A stretch of 64,000 nucleotides of DNA from Prorocentrum cordatum (taxonomy: Eukaryota > Sar > Dinophyceae > Prorocentrales > Prorocentraceae), in the NCBI GenBank assembly GCA_963575745.1, contig CAUYUJ010012669.1, positions 324,501 to 388,500 of the forward strand. The letters are read 5' to 3'. The translations under genes and the position numbers were made by a program. Shown here piece by piece: positions 32,895-43,936 of the stretch (positions within the stretch are counted from its first letter, which is position 1; every line of letters starts with the position of its first letter). The notes below the pieces were generated by a model. It did not search any database. It was not told where the DNA came from and worked only from the letters and a program-made list of their open reading frames with translations.

Positions 32895-33750
32895 TCGTTG
32901 TTCCTGGTCGCGCTGGGGCCTTCTTGTTTCTCCCCCTCCGTTTTCCAACCTTCGCTCTTGGCTAGACCACAGCGTGTTAAACAATGGCACCCCAGACATT
33001 GGGCGTCAAGCAGGCGGCATGGTGAACCTCATCCGCCACAACAAGCACAGACACCATCCAATGGATTTTTCATGGGCCTCAGGGTAGGGTGGTGTTGTAT
33101 AGATCATCACTGAGAGCCAACGACTTTACACACCGCCGCCCTCCCTGAAAGTACATGCGCAAGTCGTTAGCGGGTGTCTGTGTATATACTTTCGCGGCGT
33201 TCCTAAAGGCGTCTTTGAAACGCAAGGACAACATTCAGAAGTCAGAAAGTTGGGCCCCGGGCCGGTTCTGGACCCGAAAATGCCACCCTAACATAATAAC
33301 GCAACGTCGATCTTCAACGCGAGAAAAAAAGATCCTGCATTGTTAACACGCATCTACAAAGAAGAGGGGGTCCTTGGAGGGGAGGGGCGAGTCCTGGAGC
33401 CTGGGCCAGGATCGGTCGGGCCAGGGTCGGTTAGGTGCCCTCGTCGCCACGGCTGGATTCGCTGCGAGGTTCTTGCCATAATACGCATCGGTATCTTTTG
33501 GTTTCGCCATCGCCCCCCCTCTCCGCGCGGCCCCATCCGTCGCTCCCTCCCTCCCTCGTCCCTCCTCTTTCGCCCTGCCTCCCCTCTGCCTCCCATTTTT
33601 TTCTCCTCCGTCGTCTCCTCCGTCGTCTCCTCCGTCGTCTCCGCCTCCGCCCTCTTCCCGCCTCACTCCGCGGCCACAGGAGGCTGATGAGGAGGAGGTA
33701 GGCTGCCCCTGGCAGAGGCTCCCAGCCAGCTTGGCGCCCCGCCGCGGCAG
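32895..33750. other. No gene recognised
   Basis: Includes GCCGCCCTCCCTGAAAG with AGCGGGTGTCTGTG at 33138-33182, a partial copy of a repeat that follows ABCA exon 7 at 60797-60853. Near 33434-33510 is a partial copy of the 60330-60502 repeat (TCGTCGCCACGGCTGGATTC). Confidence 0.5.
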
Positions 33751-33826
33751 GTGCCGTCGCAGCCGCCCGTTGTGTACCTGGCCGCGTCCACGCTCCTCTC
33801 GGTGACCCTCGCCTGGACCACAGCGG
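33751..33826 (+). CDS. Possible FN3-domain exon (strands A-B)
   Basis: GCGGCAG/GTGCCG opens a frame reading VPSQPPVVYLAASTLLSVTL then AWTTAG, ending at a GT donor in GCGG/GTAGGG with phase 1. Pro-x-x-Pro, the alternating hydrophobics and the Trp match FN3 strands A and B. The split resembles the 16736 exon. Whether it belongs to the same gene as the exons at 14-19 kb is unknown; a 15 kb gap without a matching E-G exon lies between. Confidence 0.45.
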
Positions 33827-34960
33827 GTAGGGGCGCCCCAGACCCCCTCGCGTCGTCAGCAAAATTCGTCACGTTTTCTTCACAACCAAAGCGTTCACTT
33901 CGGGCTTGTTTCTGCGGAAATGGGCCTGCCCGTTGGTCTGGCGGCTATGTGGCCGCCGTCGCTGCCCCGTCGCCGCCTCGTTGCCGCCCGTCTTCTGGGC
34001 CTGCCCGTCGGTTTGGCGGCTATGTGGTCGCCGTCGCCGCCCCGTCACTCTGGGCCCGCCCGTCGGTATGGCAGCTACGTGGTCGTCGTCGCTGCGCCGT
34101 CGCCGTCTGGGCCTGCGTTACTTTGCATTGCTCTGCGTGACTTTGCGTTGCATTCCGTTGACTTGCACTGGATTTCTTGCTATGCTTTCTACGGTTTAGC
34201 ATTGATTTGAATTGTTTTGCATTGTTTTGCCTTGCTTTGCATCGCGTTGCATTGCTTCGCTTTGCATTGTTCTGTATTGCTTTGCACCGTTTTGCGTTGC
34301 TTTGCGTTGCGTTTCATTGCTTTGCATTTGTGCTCGTTGGCTGGCAATTCTTGACATTGCTTGGCATGATTGTGCATTGCGTTGCTCTGTGCTGCTCAGC
34401 ACTGCTTAGCATTGCTTTACATTGCGTTGCGCTGCTTTGCATTGGTTTGTCGCCCGTCGCCACATAGTGCACCACGTGAGTTCTCCCCTGCACGTGATAT
34501 CCCCACCCCAGGGACCCCACCTTGGGGTGATCAACTCGGCCTCGCGCATTGTGATTTACATCTGATTGTGCCTCCTTGCTCGTTTTCCCCATGACATCCC
34601 AGGCGAGCAGGTATCCGCGCCCCCTCATCCCTGTCAAATATTACCATGCGGTGCACATGCGTTCATTTAAGATGAGCTCGTGGTGCCAATCCCTATCAAA
34701 CTCGCCAGCCCAACGGGCCAAGGGCGTGCTCAGATCTCCGGCGGCTGGTTAATAATGTTCTAGTTCGCGCGCGCGGAGCCGCCCCTATGGGGGTCCCCGG
34801 ACGAAAGGTATCCTGGCAAGGTCCCGGCAAGTCCCGGCAAAGTCCCGGCAAGTCCCGGGAAGTCTTGGCAAGGTCCCGGCCAGGTCCCGGCCAGGTCCCG
34901 GCCAGGTCCCGGCCAGGTCCCGGCCAGGTCCCAGCAGGCTTCCAAGAGCGTTCCAGGAGT
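33827..34960. repeat. Short tandem repeats, several families
   Basis: 33900-34110: three to four degenerate ~60-bp units with GGTTTGGCGGCTATGTGGTC. 34125-34455: a 5/10-bp CATTGCTTTGC minisatellite. 34800-34935: GTCCCGGCAA and GTCCCGGCCAG units. No gene. Confidence 0.8.
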
Positions 34961-35116
34961 GCTTCAAGTGTTTTCAAGAGAGCTCAACATGGCCCGAGAC
35001 GGCCCAAGAGCGATCCAAGACGCCAAAGATGGCCTCCAGACAGCCCAAAGCGCCTGCAAGACGCCCGCAGAGGCCTCCACGAGACCTCCCAAGTGGGCCC
35101 ACAGAGGCACAAAAAT
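34961..35116 (-). repeat. CAAGACG-type minisatellite (reverse TCTTGGGG family)
   Basis: GCCCAAGAGCGATCCAAGAC, GCCTGCAAGACGCCCGCAGA: reverse-complement relatives of the TCTTGGGG family. Confidence 0.55.
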
Positions 35117-35148
35117 TAGTAATTGTGTGTGTGTGTGTTTGTGTGTTT

Positions 35149-35244
<96 letters not shown>

Positions 35245-35318
35245 GTGTGTGTGTGTGTGTGTGCGTGCGTGTGTGTGTGTGTGTGTGTGTGCGTGTGTGT
35301 GTGTGTGTGTTTTTTGCA
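35117..35318. repeat. (TG)n microsatellite, about 200 bp
   Basis: Nearly uninterrupted TG with rare TTTG and GCGTG variants, ending in TTTTTTGCAG. Confidence 0.97.
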
Positions 35319-35395
35319 GGTTGTGCGTTCTCGCCTTGACCCAAGAACTGGGCGGGGACTAGAAGGTGAATCTGCACCCCTGTCACACTTCCGCC

Positions 35396-35692
35396 CCGGC
35401 CTCTCGTGGGGAGTCTCTCTGCCACCGTCGGGGGGGCTCTCTGCCAGCGGAGGTCAGCCAGCGGAGGGGGTGGTCGCTGCCAGCGGAGGGGGGGGGGCTC
35501 TGCCAGCGGAGGAGGGGGTCTCTGCCAGCGGTCCGGGGTTGGCGTGTTGCACGATATAAGCGTTCCGAGACTCCCCTGGGAGAGTTGCGAAAACCGCACC
35601 TTTTCTACTGGTTTTCGATTTGCAGAAAATTCGATCGCCGTGCGAATCTGCGACACTCCGACCTCGTGGCAGCTTGCGCCTCCCGCCGAAAC
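35396..35692 (+). repeat. Inverted-pair repeat, left member
   Basis: Reads from CTCTGCCAGCGG-type units through GGCGTGTTGCACGATATAAG, GAGTTGCGAAAACCG and CGACCTCGTGGC. The reverse complement of this order makes up 37745-37985. Confidence 0.8.
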
Positions 35693-36449
35693 GGCAGGGG
35701 GGGCCCAAGGCGGCCCGAGGTGCAGCGCGAGACAGTCGACGCAAAGCCTACAGACCGATGGCGATCGACGACGGCAACAGTGCCGCGACAAGGGGAGTGG
35801 GGAGGTGTGGGGGGATGGCCCGACGTCGACGCCGCCAATCTCGACGCGTGTCTGTCAGTGGACGCAGTCGGTAGTTTAGTTTCCCCGAGCTGCGTCACCG
35901 CCCAAGCCCACAAAAAAAAAGCGGATGAGGAGGACGAGGAGGCAGTATCGGCGCCGCAACCGTTTGCGCGTACACGTCGTCGACTCAGCCGTCATCGTCG
36001 TCGTCTTCGTCGTGCGGATTCGTCGTCGTCGTCGCACTGAACCGTCGCACTCGTTGTCGGACGGACGTGCTGTCGTCAGCGTCGGACGAGTGCGGACGCG
36101 TCGTCGGCGTTGTCGGTTGGAAACAGATTGGGTTTTTGTTTGGGGGTGTTTTGGGTCGTGGGGCTTTCAGGGCCTTCTCGCGGCCGCGTCGTCGTCGACC
36201 CGACGTGGCTCGACGTGAGCAAGGTGGTGAAAGGACAGTCGCAGGACGAGGACAGGACGTGGAGTAGGACGCCCGCAGGGCGCCGACAGGACGGTTACAT
36301 GCCGTTGGTCGTGTGATGATGACAGGGCGCTGCCAGGACGTTGGCAGGACAATGACAGGACAGTGACAGGACAGTGACGGGACGACAGCATAACGCGGTG
36401 GCAGTACGATGGCAGGACGGTGGCAGGACGTTGACAGGGCGTCAGTATC
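35693..36449. other. No gene recognised; GTC- and GACAGGAC-type repeats
   Basis: CGTCGTCGT runs at 35995-36030 and degenerate GACAGGACGTTGGCAGGAC units at 36230-36440. Confidence 0.5.
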
Positions 36450-37140
36450 ACGTATCACCGGTGGCAGGCCGCTGGCAGACCGATGGCAGGCCGCTGGCAG
36501 GCCTCTGGCAGGCAGCTGGCAGACCGCTGCCAGGCCGCTGACAGACCGCTGGCAGGCCGCTTACAGGCCGCTGGCAGGCCGCTGGCAGCCAGCTGGCAGG
36601 CCGCTAGCAGGACGATGGCAGACCGCTGGTAGTATGACGCTGGTAGACCGCTGGCAGGCCGCTGGCAGGCAGCTGGCAGACCGCTGAGAGGCCGCTGACA
36701 GACCGCTGCCAGGTCGCTGACAGGCCGCTGGCAGGCCGCTGGCAGCCAGCTGGCAGGCCGCTAGCAGGACGATGGCAGACCGCTGGCAGGCCGCTGGCAG
36801 GCAGCTGGCAGGCCGCTGGACGACGGCTGGCAGGCAGCTGGCAGACCGCTGGCAGGCAGCTGGCAGACCGCTGGCAGCGGTCGGCCATCGGCATGCCAGT
36901 GGTCTGCCAGCGGCCTGCCAGCGGCCTACCAGTGACCTGCCAGCGGCCGGTCAGCGGCCTGCCAACGTCCTGCCAGCGGCCTGCCAACGTCTTGCCAGCG
37001 GCCTGCCATCAGCATGTCACCGGCCTGCCAACGGAAGGTTTCGCCGGAATACCAACGTACTGCCAACGGTCTGCCAACGCACTGTCAACGCACGGCCACC
37101 GGGGCTACCAACGTCATGCCACAGTCCTTCAAACGCATTG
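36450..37140. repeat. CCGCTGGCAG minisatellite with a centre of symmetry near 36890
   Basis: Dozens of 10-20-base units CCGCTGGCAGGC run to about 36885. After CGGTCGGCCATCGGCATGCC the same units continue as their reverse complement GCCTGCCAGCGG to 37060 and then decay, making a large imperfect palindrome. Confidence 0.9.
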
Positions 37141-37744
37141 CCGACGATAGCGGCATCACGACGACTCCCTCCGAGAGGAACGCATCCCCGGGGTGGGGGG
37201 GAGGAGGCGGGGTCCCCCGCATCGCTGCAGCCCCGCTAGCAGGCATTGTACACGTCGCGCTGTGACCAGGTGGGGCCATGTGCACGAAAGTCTGGCTGGC
37301 GTGTCTCCAGTCTCAAGGGGAGGTCGTGGCGGGGGCGATGTTTCACGGGGGGTTGGGCTGGCCACGCCGACGCGCCTCCGCATCATCTTCCCCGCCCACT
37401 TCAACGTCTCGTCCTTCCGCGGCAGCAGCGGCAGCGGCATCAGCAGCGGCTGCTGCTGCTGCCGCTGCTGCTGCTCAGCAACCTTCTCCCACATCCCCCC
37501 CTCGTCCGCCCCGTGCTGGTCATCCTCCACCTCGTCCTAATCGTACTCCTCGTCATCATCGTCCTCCTCATCCCCCTTCCCCCTTCTCCCCCCGACGCCC
37601 TCCCCACCCATGCAACTGACGCCTCCAGTGCAACGCCCCCGCGATGGCGGCGCCGCCGACGTCGGGAGGGATAGAGGAGGAGGAAGGAGGCGCGGGCGGA
37701 GGAAGAGAGATAAGGGCGGATGGGGGATGAAGGATGAGGGTTGA
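37141..37744. other. No gene recognised
   Basis: GC-rich sequence with GCAGCAGCGGCAGCGGC and GCTGCTGCTGCC runs at 37420-37475 and CT-rich DNA to 37600. Ala- and Pro-rich frames follow from composition. Confidence 0.5.
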
Positions 37745-37985
37745 GCAGGGGGCGCAATCGGCCACGAGGTCGGATTTACAGAGTTTCGCACGGCGATCGA
37801 CGTTTCTGCACATCGAGAACCTGTAGAAAACGTACGGTTTTCGCAACTCCCCCGGGTGAGTCTCCGAACGCGCATGTCGCGCAACACGCCAGCCCCAGAC
37901 CGCTGGCAGCGCCCCCCCCCTCCGCTGGCAGATCCCGCCCCCTACGCTGGCAGTGACCCCCCCCATCCGTTGGCAGCGATCACCC
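37745..37985 (-). repeat. Inverted-pair repeat, right member
   Basis: GCCACGAGGTCGGATTTACA, CGGTTTTCGCAACTCCC, GCGCAACACGCCAGCCCCAG and a terminal CCGCTGGCAG run: the reverse complement of 35396-35692. Confidence 0.8.
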
Positions 37986-38509
37986 TTTGTCCCAGAGGGC
38001 TTCAGGAAAGCCACGGTTTCCAAGATGGCCGAATAGGCTCCCAAGACGGCTCCAAGAGCGGGCCCAGACGAGGGACCCGAACGGACATGTCGAGCTCCAG
38101 GCGCAGAGAGGTCCCCTGGGGGTCCCGAGAACCCCCCAGGAAGCACCCAAGATGACCCCAAAACGCCACAAAAAGTCATCAAGAGGAATCGAGAGGCCTC
38201 CTCCTCATCCTTCTCCTCCCCTCTTCCTCCTCCTGCTCCTCCTCCTCTTCTTCTTCCTCTTCCTCCTTCTTTTCCAAACGACAGTGGCAAGGCAATATCG
38301 GCAAATCATGGGTGAAAAACAACTGCACCAGATATACTCTCCTTTCTAAAAACAGAATAGACTCTACCCCCCCGGCGTTATCCGTACCCATTTCGGGTAT
38401 GTAAACCATGTATGAGTATGACCACATGTCCATCTTAAATATGACTTTGCACTATCCCCGGGGGGCCGGTATCGCTCCCCCTGAGGTCCCCTTGTAAAAA
38501 AACAATACG
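37986..38509. other. Minisatellite fragments, no gene recognised
   Basis: CAAGATGGCC and CCAAGACGGCTCC units (reverse TCTTGGGG family) at 38020-38180, a CCTCCTCTTC run to 38275, then unique-looking DNA. Confidence 0.5.
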
Positions 38510-38990
38510 TGGGGACATCTTTTGTTCTAACATACAATTGGACGAAGTGCACGCGCGCGTCGTCGCGCGCGCATGCCTAAATCCTTCAAAAACATTCGGT
38601 GCCGGAAGGATTTCGCAATCGAGTTCCCAAACAAAACACAAAAACACAGGGTTTCGCAACACTGATTTGCTAAAAAAGCTTACGCGCGAGCTCTTGCGAA
38701 ATCTCAAGGAAACCATCGTTTTTTTCAAGGTTTTCACAAAATGCTATCAAACGGGCTTCGCGCGCGCATGTCGAAATCTATCGAACGGCATTGCGCGTGC
38801 GTCGTCGCGAGAATCCTCTGCAAAAAATGGGACGAAGTGCAGACGCGCGCGTCGTCGCGCGCGTATACCAAAATCCTTCAAAACCCCCAGTTTCGGAAGG
38901 ATTTCAAAATCGTGTGTCCAAAAAACTTGCCAAACAAACACAAGGTTTCGCAACATTCATTTTCAACAAAAGCGTGCGCGCGCGCTCTTG
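38510..38990 (+). repeat. Dispersed repeat, two tandem ~290-bp units
   Basis: GACGAAGTGCACGCGCGCGT at 38552 and GACGAAGTGCAGACGCGCGC at 38830 begin diverged units that share AAATCCTTCAAAA, GGAAGGATTTC and GGTTTCGCAACA. A third relative is at 5500-5790. Confidence 0.75.
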
Positions 38991-39213
38991 CGTCGTCGTC
39001 GTCGTCGTCGTCGCCGTCCTCCCTCCTCCCGCGTCGTCGTCGTCGTCGCCTACGTCGTCCTCTGTCTCTCCTCGTGTTCGTCGTCGTCGTTCTCTTTGGC
39101 GTCGTGGTCGTTTCAGTCGTCGTTGTCCCCGTCGTCGTCCTTCCTCCTCCTCCCACGTCGTCGTCGTCGTCGTCCGTCGTCCGCGTCTCGTCGTCGTCCC
39201 TCCTATTTCGTCG

Positions 39214-39266
<53 letters not shown>

Positions 39267-39800
39267 TTCCCTCCTCTCCCGTCGTTGTCGTCGTCGGCGT
39301 CGCCGTCCTTCCCCCTTCTTTGTCGTTCGCGTCGTCGCCGTCCTCCCTCCTCCCTCGTCGTTGTCGTCGTGTCGTCGTTGTCGTCGTTGTCGCCGTCGTC
39401 GTCCTCCCTCCTCCCTCGTCATCGTCTTCGCTGGCGACGTCCTCGTCGTCTTCGTCGTCGTCGGCGTCGGCGTCGTCGCCGTCGTCTTCGTCGTCGTCGA
39501 CGTCGCCGTTTTCGTCGTCGTCGTCGGCGTCGTTGACGTCATCGTCGTCGTGGTCGGTGTCGTCGATGTCGTCCTCGTCGGCGTCGTCATCGTCGTCGTC
39601 GTTGTCATCGTCGTCGTCGTCGGCGGCGTCGGCGTCGGCGTCGTCGTCGTCGTCGTCGGTGTCGTCGTTGTCGGCGTCGTCGTCGTCGTTGGAGACGTCG
39701 TCGGAGTCGTTGGAGACGTCGTCGGTGCCGTCGTAGTCGTTGTCGGCGGCGTCGTCGTCGTCGTTGTCGCTGTCGTCGTCGGCGTCGCTGTCGTTGCCAA
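38991..39800. repeat. (GTC)n-dominated microsatellite, about 800 bp
   Basis: CGTCGTCGT with Thr-, Asp- and Val-rich frames on the various strands and frames. None is a gene. Confidence 0.95.
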
Positions 39801-40380
39801 GTGCCATTTGGTACCCACCGTCAAGGTCTTAAGATATTTTCCAAACTAAGTTGCGGGTGGGTGGGTGGGATGTTTGCGCGAGCAGTGGAGTTGACCACTT
39901 CAAGTTCGACAAGTGAATTGTACCACATAGATCGCACCACATAGCTTTCGCCACATAGATTGCACCACGTAGATTGCACGCTTTTCGTTTGCAGCGCACA
40001 GCATTACAGATAATACGGTTTGGGGTCCGCAATTGCTAACATGTGTTGTTGTTGTTGCTGTTATGGTCTGTCTGTGGGTGTCCTCGCCAGGCCCTGGGGC
40101 AGTCTATAAACTCCCAGGGTTGAACAAACGATCCCATGAATGGGTCGAGACCTCTGCATGTGGGGCGATGTCCTGAACAAAATCATTACGTCGGGGGTCT
40201 GGGAGTGAGGGTCGCAAATTTATGTGTTGGAGCCTTTTTTCCAGACCCTTTTTTATGGGCGTCCTGTGGTCTCGTGGCCATGGCTTCTGATTTCCCTTCG
40301 ACATTCTGGCCACAGAGCACCCAACTTTGCATTCAGAGACACATCTCTGATCAAGGTCGAAGATCGGGCTTCGTCGATCG
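39801..40380. other. No gene recognised
   Basis: Includes four copies of ACCACATAGAT(C/T)GCACCAC-like sequence at 39922-39975. Confidence 0.45.
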
Positions 40381-40575
40381 AGATTACGTCGTCGTCATCG
40401 TCGTCGTTGTCGTCGTCGTCGTCGTTGACGTCCCCCTAGCGTGCGGGAGCGCTCGAGCTGGTGGTAGGAGAAGGGGAAGGAGTAGGAGAAGTAGGAGAAG
40501 GAGGAGAAGGAGGAGGAGGAGGAAAAGGAGGACAAGAAGGAGGAAAAAGCGGCAGCAGGATGTCATTGTTGTCGT

Positions 40576-40623
<48 letters not shown>

Positions 40624-40691
40624 GGGTCGCCGTTGTTGCCCTCGCCTCCGCCGCCGTCCCCCCCGGGCACTGCCCGATGGCGCGCGCCCAG
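40381..40691. repeat. GTC and GGA microsatellites
   Basis: CGTCGTCGT at 40385-40430 and 40568-40622, with AGGAGAAGGAGG at 40465-40550. Confidence 0.85.
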
Positions 40692-40762
40692 GAGCGAGCC
40701 CGCGGACACGGGCGGGCTGCCGCCCACCAGCTACACGGTCCACGTGGAGGGGCCCTTGGGGG
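40692..40762 (+). CDS. Possible FN3-domain exon (strands B-C)
   Basis: GCGCCCAG/G opens a frame reading SEPADTGGLPPTSYTVHVEG, ending at a GT donor in GGGG/GTGATGG with phase 1. Ala-Asp-Thr-Gly-Gly-x-Pro-x-x-x-Tyr-x-Val-x-Val is the FN3 B-C consensus. It would follow an A-B exon such as 33751-33826, but that one leaves phase 1 and this one needs phase 2, so they are not directly joined as read. It may be a remnant. Confidence 0.45.
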
Positions 40763-41095
40763 GTGATGGGGGTGGGTGGGACAGGGCTCCTCCCTCCCTC
40801 CTCCTGCTTTTCCTTCCTCCTCCCTCCCTCCTCCCTCCCTCCTTCCTACCTCCATCACTCCCTCCCTCCTCCTGTTCCTCCTCATGCTCCTCCTCCTTCT
40901 CCTTCTCCTCTTCCTCCTCCTCCTCCTCGTCCTCCTCCTCCATCCTCCCTCCTCCCTCCTCCCTCCCTCCCTCCTCCCTCCCTCCCTCCCTCCCTCCCTC
41001 CCTCCCTCCCTCCCTCCCTCCCTCCATCGATCACTCCTCCCTACTCCTCGCGACTCCTCCCTTCTTCCTCCCCTCATTCTCCTCCTTCACCCGAG
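40763..41095. repeat. (CCT)n / CCCT low-complexity tract
   Basis: CCTCCCTCC dominates 40783-41070. Ser/Pro and Glu/Gly/Arg frames are artefacts. Confidence 0.95.
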
Positions 41096-41570
41096 CCGCT
41101 GCTGTCCATCTACTGATGTCTTCGTGGTGCACTTGGCGGTGTAGGCCGTACGGGGTGCCACGCAGCAGGGGTCTCTTTCTTCCAAACCGCTATTCCACTG
41201 CTTATTTTAATGCTGTTTGGTTCTTGTTTGTGTGATGCTTGGTAATTGTTTCTCCTCCGCCTCCACTCCTTGAGCCAGGTATCCGCATTTCGTCTTTACA
41301 ATCGGCCTCTCGTGCAGCCAGGGCGCGTGGCTATGACTCACGCTGGTTGCGTGTTGACGAACGGCTGGGGGTTGTTCTTGTAGAAACACCGCGGGACATG
41401 TATATAGAGAGAGAGGGAGCGAGAGAGAGAGAGAGATGTACAGACGTGAGAGTCAGGTGTTCTGAGCCGCTCGAGGCGAACAGTTCCTACGCCCCAGCGC
41501 CTTACTTTGTTTTGCGCCAAAAGAATTAATATGGCTGCCGGTGTTCCCTCCCCGCTCGCTTCCCTTTCCG
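41096..41570. other. No gene recognised
   Basis: Unique-looking sequence with a short GAGAGA run at 41407-41436. Confidence 0.4.
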
Positions 41571-42480
41571 CCGCAGTCAGGCCAGACCAGACCAGCCAGA
41601 CCAGGGGGGCATACTGCGATTCACGAAGCACGTTGACCAGACCAGACGAATCATGCCAAGCAGACCAAACCAGACCAGACCAGCAAAACCAACATGGTGA
41701 ACTACTCGACCAACCAAACCAGACCAAACCAGACCAGCAATACCAAACACCAGACCGAGCCAGCTAGACCAGGGGGGGAGGGCGGGGAGCGACTCACGAA
41801 GCACGTTGAGTAGACCAGACCAACCAGACCAAACCAGACCAGCCGACGAGACCAACAAGACCAGACCAATCCGACCAAACGAGACCAACCAGACTAGACC
41901 AGACTAGCCAGACCAAACTAGACCAGACCATCCAGGCCAACAAGGTGCATTATATTCGACCAGCGGGACCACACCAGACCAGCTAGACCAAACACCCGAC
42001 CAGACCAGGCAGACCAAGGGGGGGTGGGGGCGATTCCCGAAGCACGTTGACCAGACCAGACCAAGCAGACCAAACAAGACCAGTTGGTGAGACCAGCCAG
42101 ACCAGACCGACCATACCAAACCAGACCAACCGAGCTTGACTAGACCAACCAGACCAACACAGACCAGACCAACCAGACAGACCAAGCCAGACCAGCTAGA
42201 CCAATCACCAGACCAGACCAGCCAGGCCATGGAGTGGGCGATTCACAAAGCACGTCGACCAGACAAGAACAACCAGACCAGCCAGACCAGATGCAAAAAA
42301 ACTGCAATGCAAAAGCAGCATGCGCTGCACACAAAAACTGCAGCGCACAAACATTATTCTTCGATGGTAGATGGTGGCGCTGCCTCCCTGGACCTCCCCT
42401 AAACCACTCTCGCCCGAATCCTCAGCTAAAGCTTCAGCACTAAACTCAAACCAGACCAACCAGACCAGCCAGAGCAGATG
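41571..42480. repeat. ACCAGACCAGACCA minisatellite
   Basis: A 5-10-base CCAGA/CCAAC unit interrupted about every 230 bases by CGATTCACGAAGCACGTTGA (41620, 41790, 42030, 42240), indicating a longer higher-order unit. Confidence 0.9.
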
Positions 42481-42855
42481 CAACAAAACTGCACTGCAAA
42501 AGCAACACACAACACATAACGGCAATGCAAGCACCATTGCTTTTCGGTGGTAGTGGTTGGCGTTGCCTGTCTGGACCTCCCCTAAACCACTCTTGCCCGA
42601 ATCCTAAGCTAAAGCTTCAGCAGTAAGCTCAAACCAACCAGGCCAGCCAGGCCAGATCTGAAGCTTCAATCTCAAGCTTAAGGCTGAAGCTTCACACGTG
42701 CACTTTTGAGGCTTGGCGTCCCGCCGTGCGCTACAGCGGCTAAGAACTTTGGACACCTATAGATCTAGAGACGGGGGGGAGAGAGAGAAAGAGAGAGAGA
42801 GAGAGAGACACAGAGACAGAGAGAGAGAGAACCACAAAAATAGCGAGAGCGAGAC

Positions 42856-42886
<31 letters not shown>

Positions 42887-43118
42887 AAGAGAGAAAGAGA
42901 GACAGAGGGAGGGGGGGCGAGAGGGAGGGAGGTCGGGCGGGAGGGAGGGAAGGAGGGAGGTAGAGAGAGAGAGAGGGGGGGGAGAGAGGGAGATAATATC
43001 GCGTCGCCCCGCAGGGACCTGTGCGGCGGCGTCAGCAGTGCGCAGAGAGAGAGAGAGGGAAACCGAAAACAAAAGGGAGAGAGAGAGAGAGAGAGAGAAC
43101 AAACAAACAAACCAAGAG

Positions 43119-43149
<31 letters not shown>

Positions 43150-43210
43150 ACGAGAGAACAAAAACAAATCAAGAAGAGAGAGATATAGAGAGAGGGAGAG
43201 GTCGGACAAG
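42481..43210. repeat. Duplicated ~180-bp segment, then (GA)n
   Basis: GGACCTCCCCTAAACCACTC at 42389 and 42574 marks a direct duplication with flanking TTCAGCA(C/G)TAA(A/G)CTCAAACCA. GAGAGA repeats run from 42775, with an ATATAT run at 43123-43149. Confidence 0.85.
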
Positions 43211-43751
43211 CAAATGAGAGTCCCGTCGGCAGCTGGCTACTGCAGTAGCCAAGGCCGCCATCGCACCCTTGGCGGCGGCGCTCACCTTAAAGTACGGGGA
43301 GTGTTGAAACAACCACACCCCGATGCAAAGCGACCGAGGCAAGTGACGGGGTGCTGAGCAGGTGATGCGCCAAGTCTCTCGGCTCCCCGCGAGGGAACAG
43401 GGCCCAGGTCGACGAAGCCCCGGTTGGAGGCTGGGGGACAAGGGCTCGAGAGACAAGGGCTAGAGACACAGAGAGAGAGAGATGGCGAGAGAAAGAGAGA
43501 AAGGGAGTCATATCGAGAGAGAGAGAGAGAGATAGGAAACAAAACAAAAAACAAAAACAGAGCGAGAGCTGGGGTTGCTGGGGGAGCTGGAGGAGAGGGC
43601 GTCTGAGATACAGCAGGGCCGCGACGGGCGAGGATGCGGTGAAGCGGCAGGCAGGCGGCGGAGGGCGCAGATCGTGTCTGTTTGGGCTCGACGGGATGGG
43701 GATGTCTCGACGGCGCGCTTTGTGCACCGCGGCCCCTCATCAGTCAACTTA
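43211..43751. other. No gene recognised; short GA runs
   Basis: GAGAGA at 43467-43540. Otherwise unassigned. Confidence 0.4.
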
Positions 43752-43936
43752 GCTGCCCCGATACGCCGTTTTTTGAGACGCAACGCCTACCGTGCTTAAA
43801 ACGTCTGTGTCAATACGTTGCGTGTTGGTTGAGCGTATTGGCCCACTTTTTTGATCGCGTCAAACCTAAACGTCCAGTCTACGTGTTGAGCTCCATATCA
43901 AAACGCTACGTGTTGCGTGTTGTGTATCGGGGCAAT
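43752..43936 (+). mobile_element. MITE-like element M, copy 1
   Basis: Ends GCTGCCCCGATACGC and GTGTATCGGGGCAAT form an inverted repeat of about 13-15 bases, and TA lies just left of it. Internal blocks CGTATTGGCCCACTT and AGTCTACGTG(T/C)TGAGCTC are shared with 63385-63572. Confidence 0.75.

Noticed and set aside
38878-39824. Asp-, Thr- and Val-rich frames of about 300 codons
   Set aside because: Translation of a (GTC)n microsatellite.
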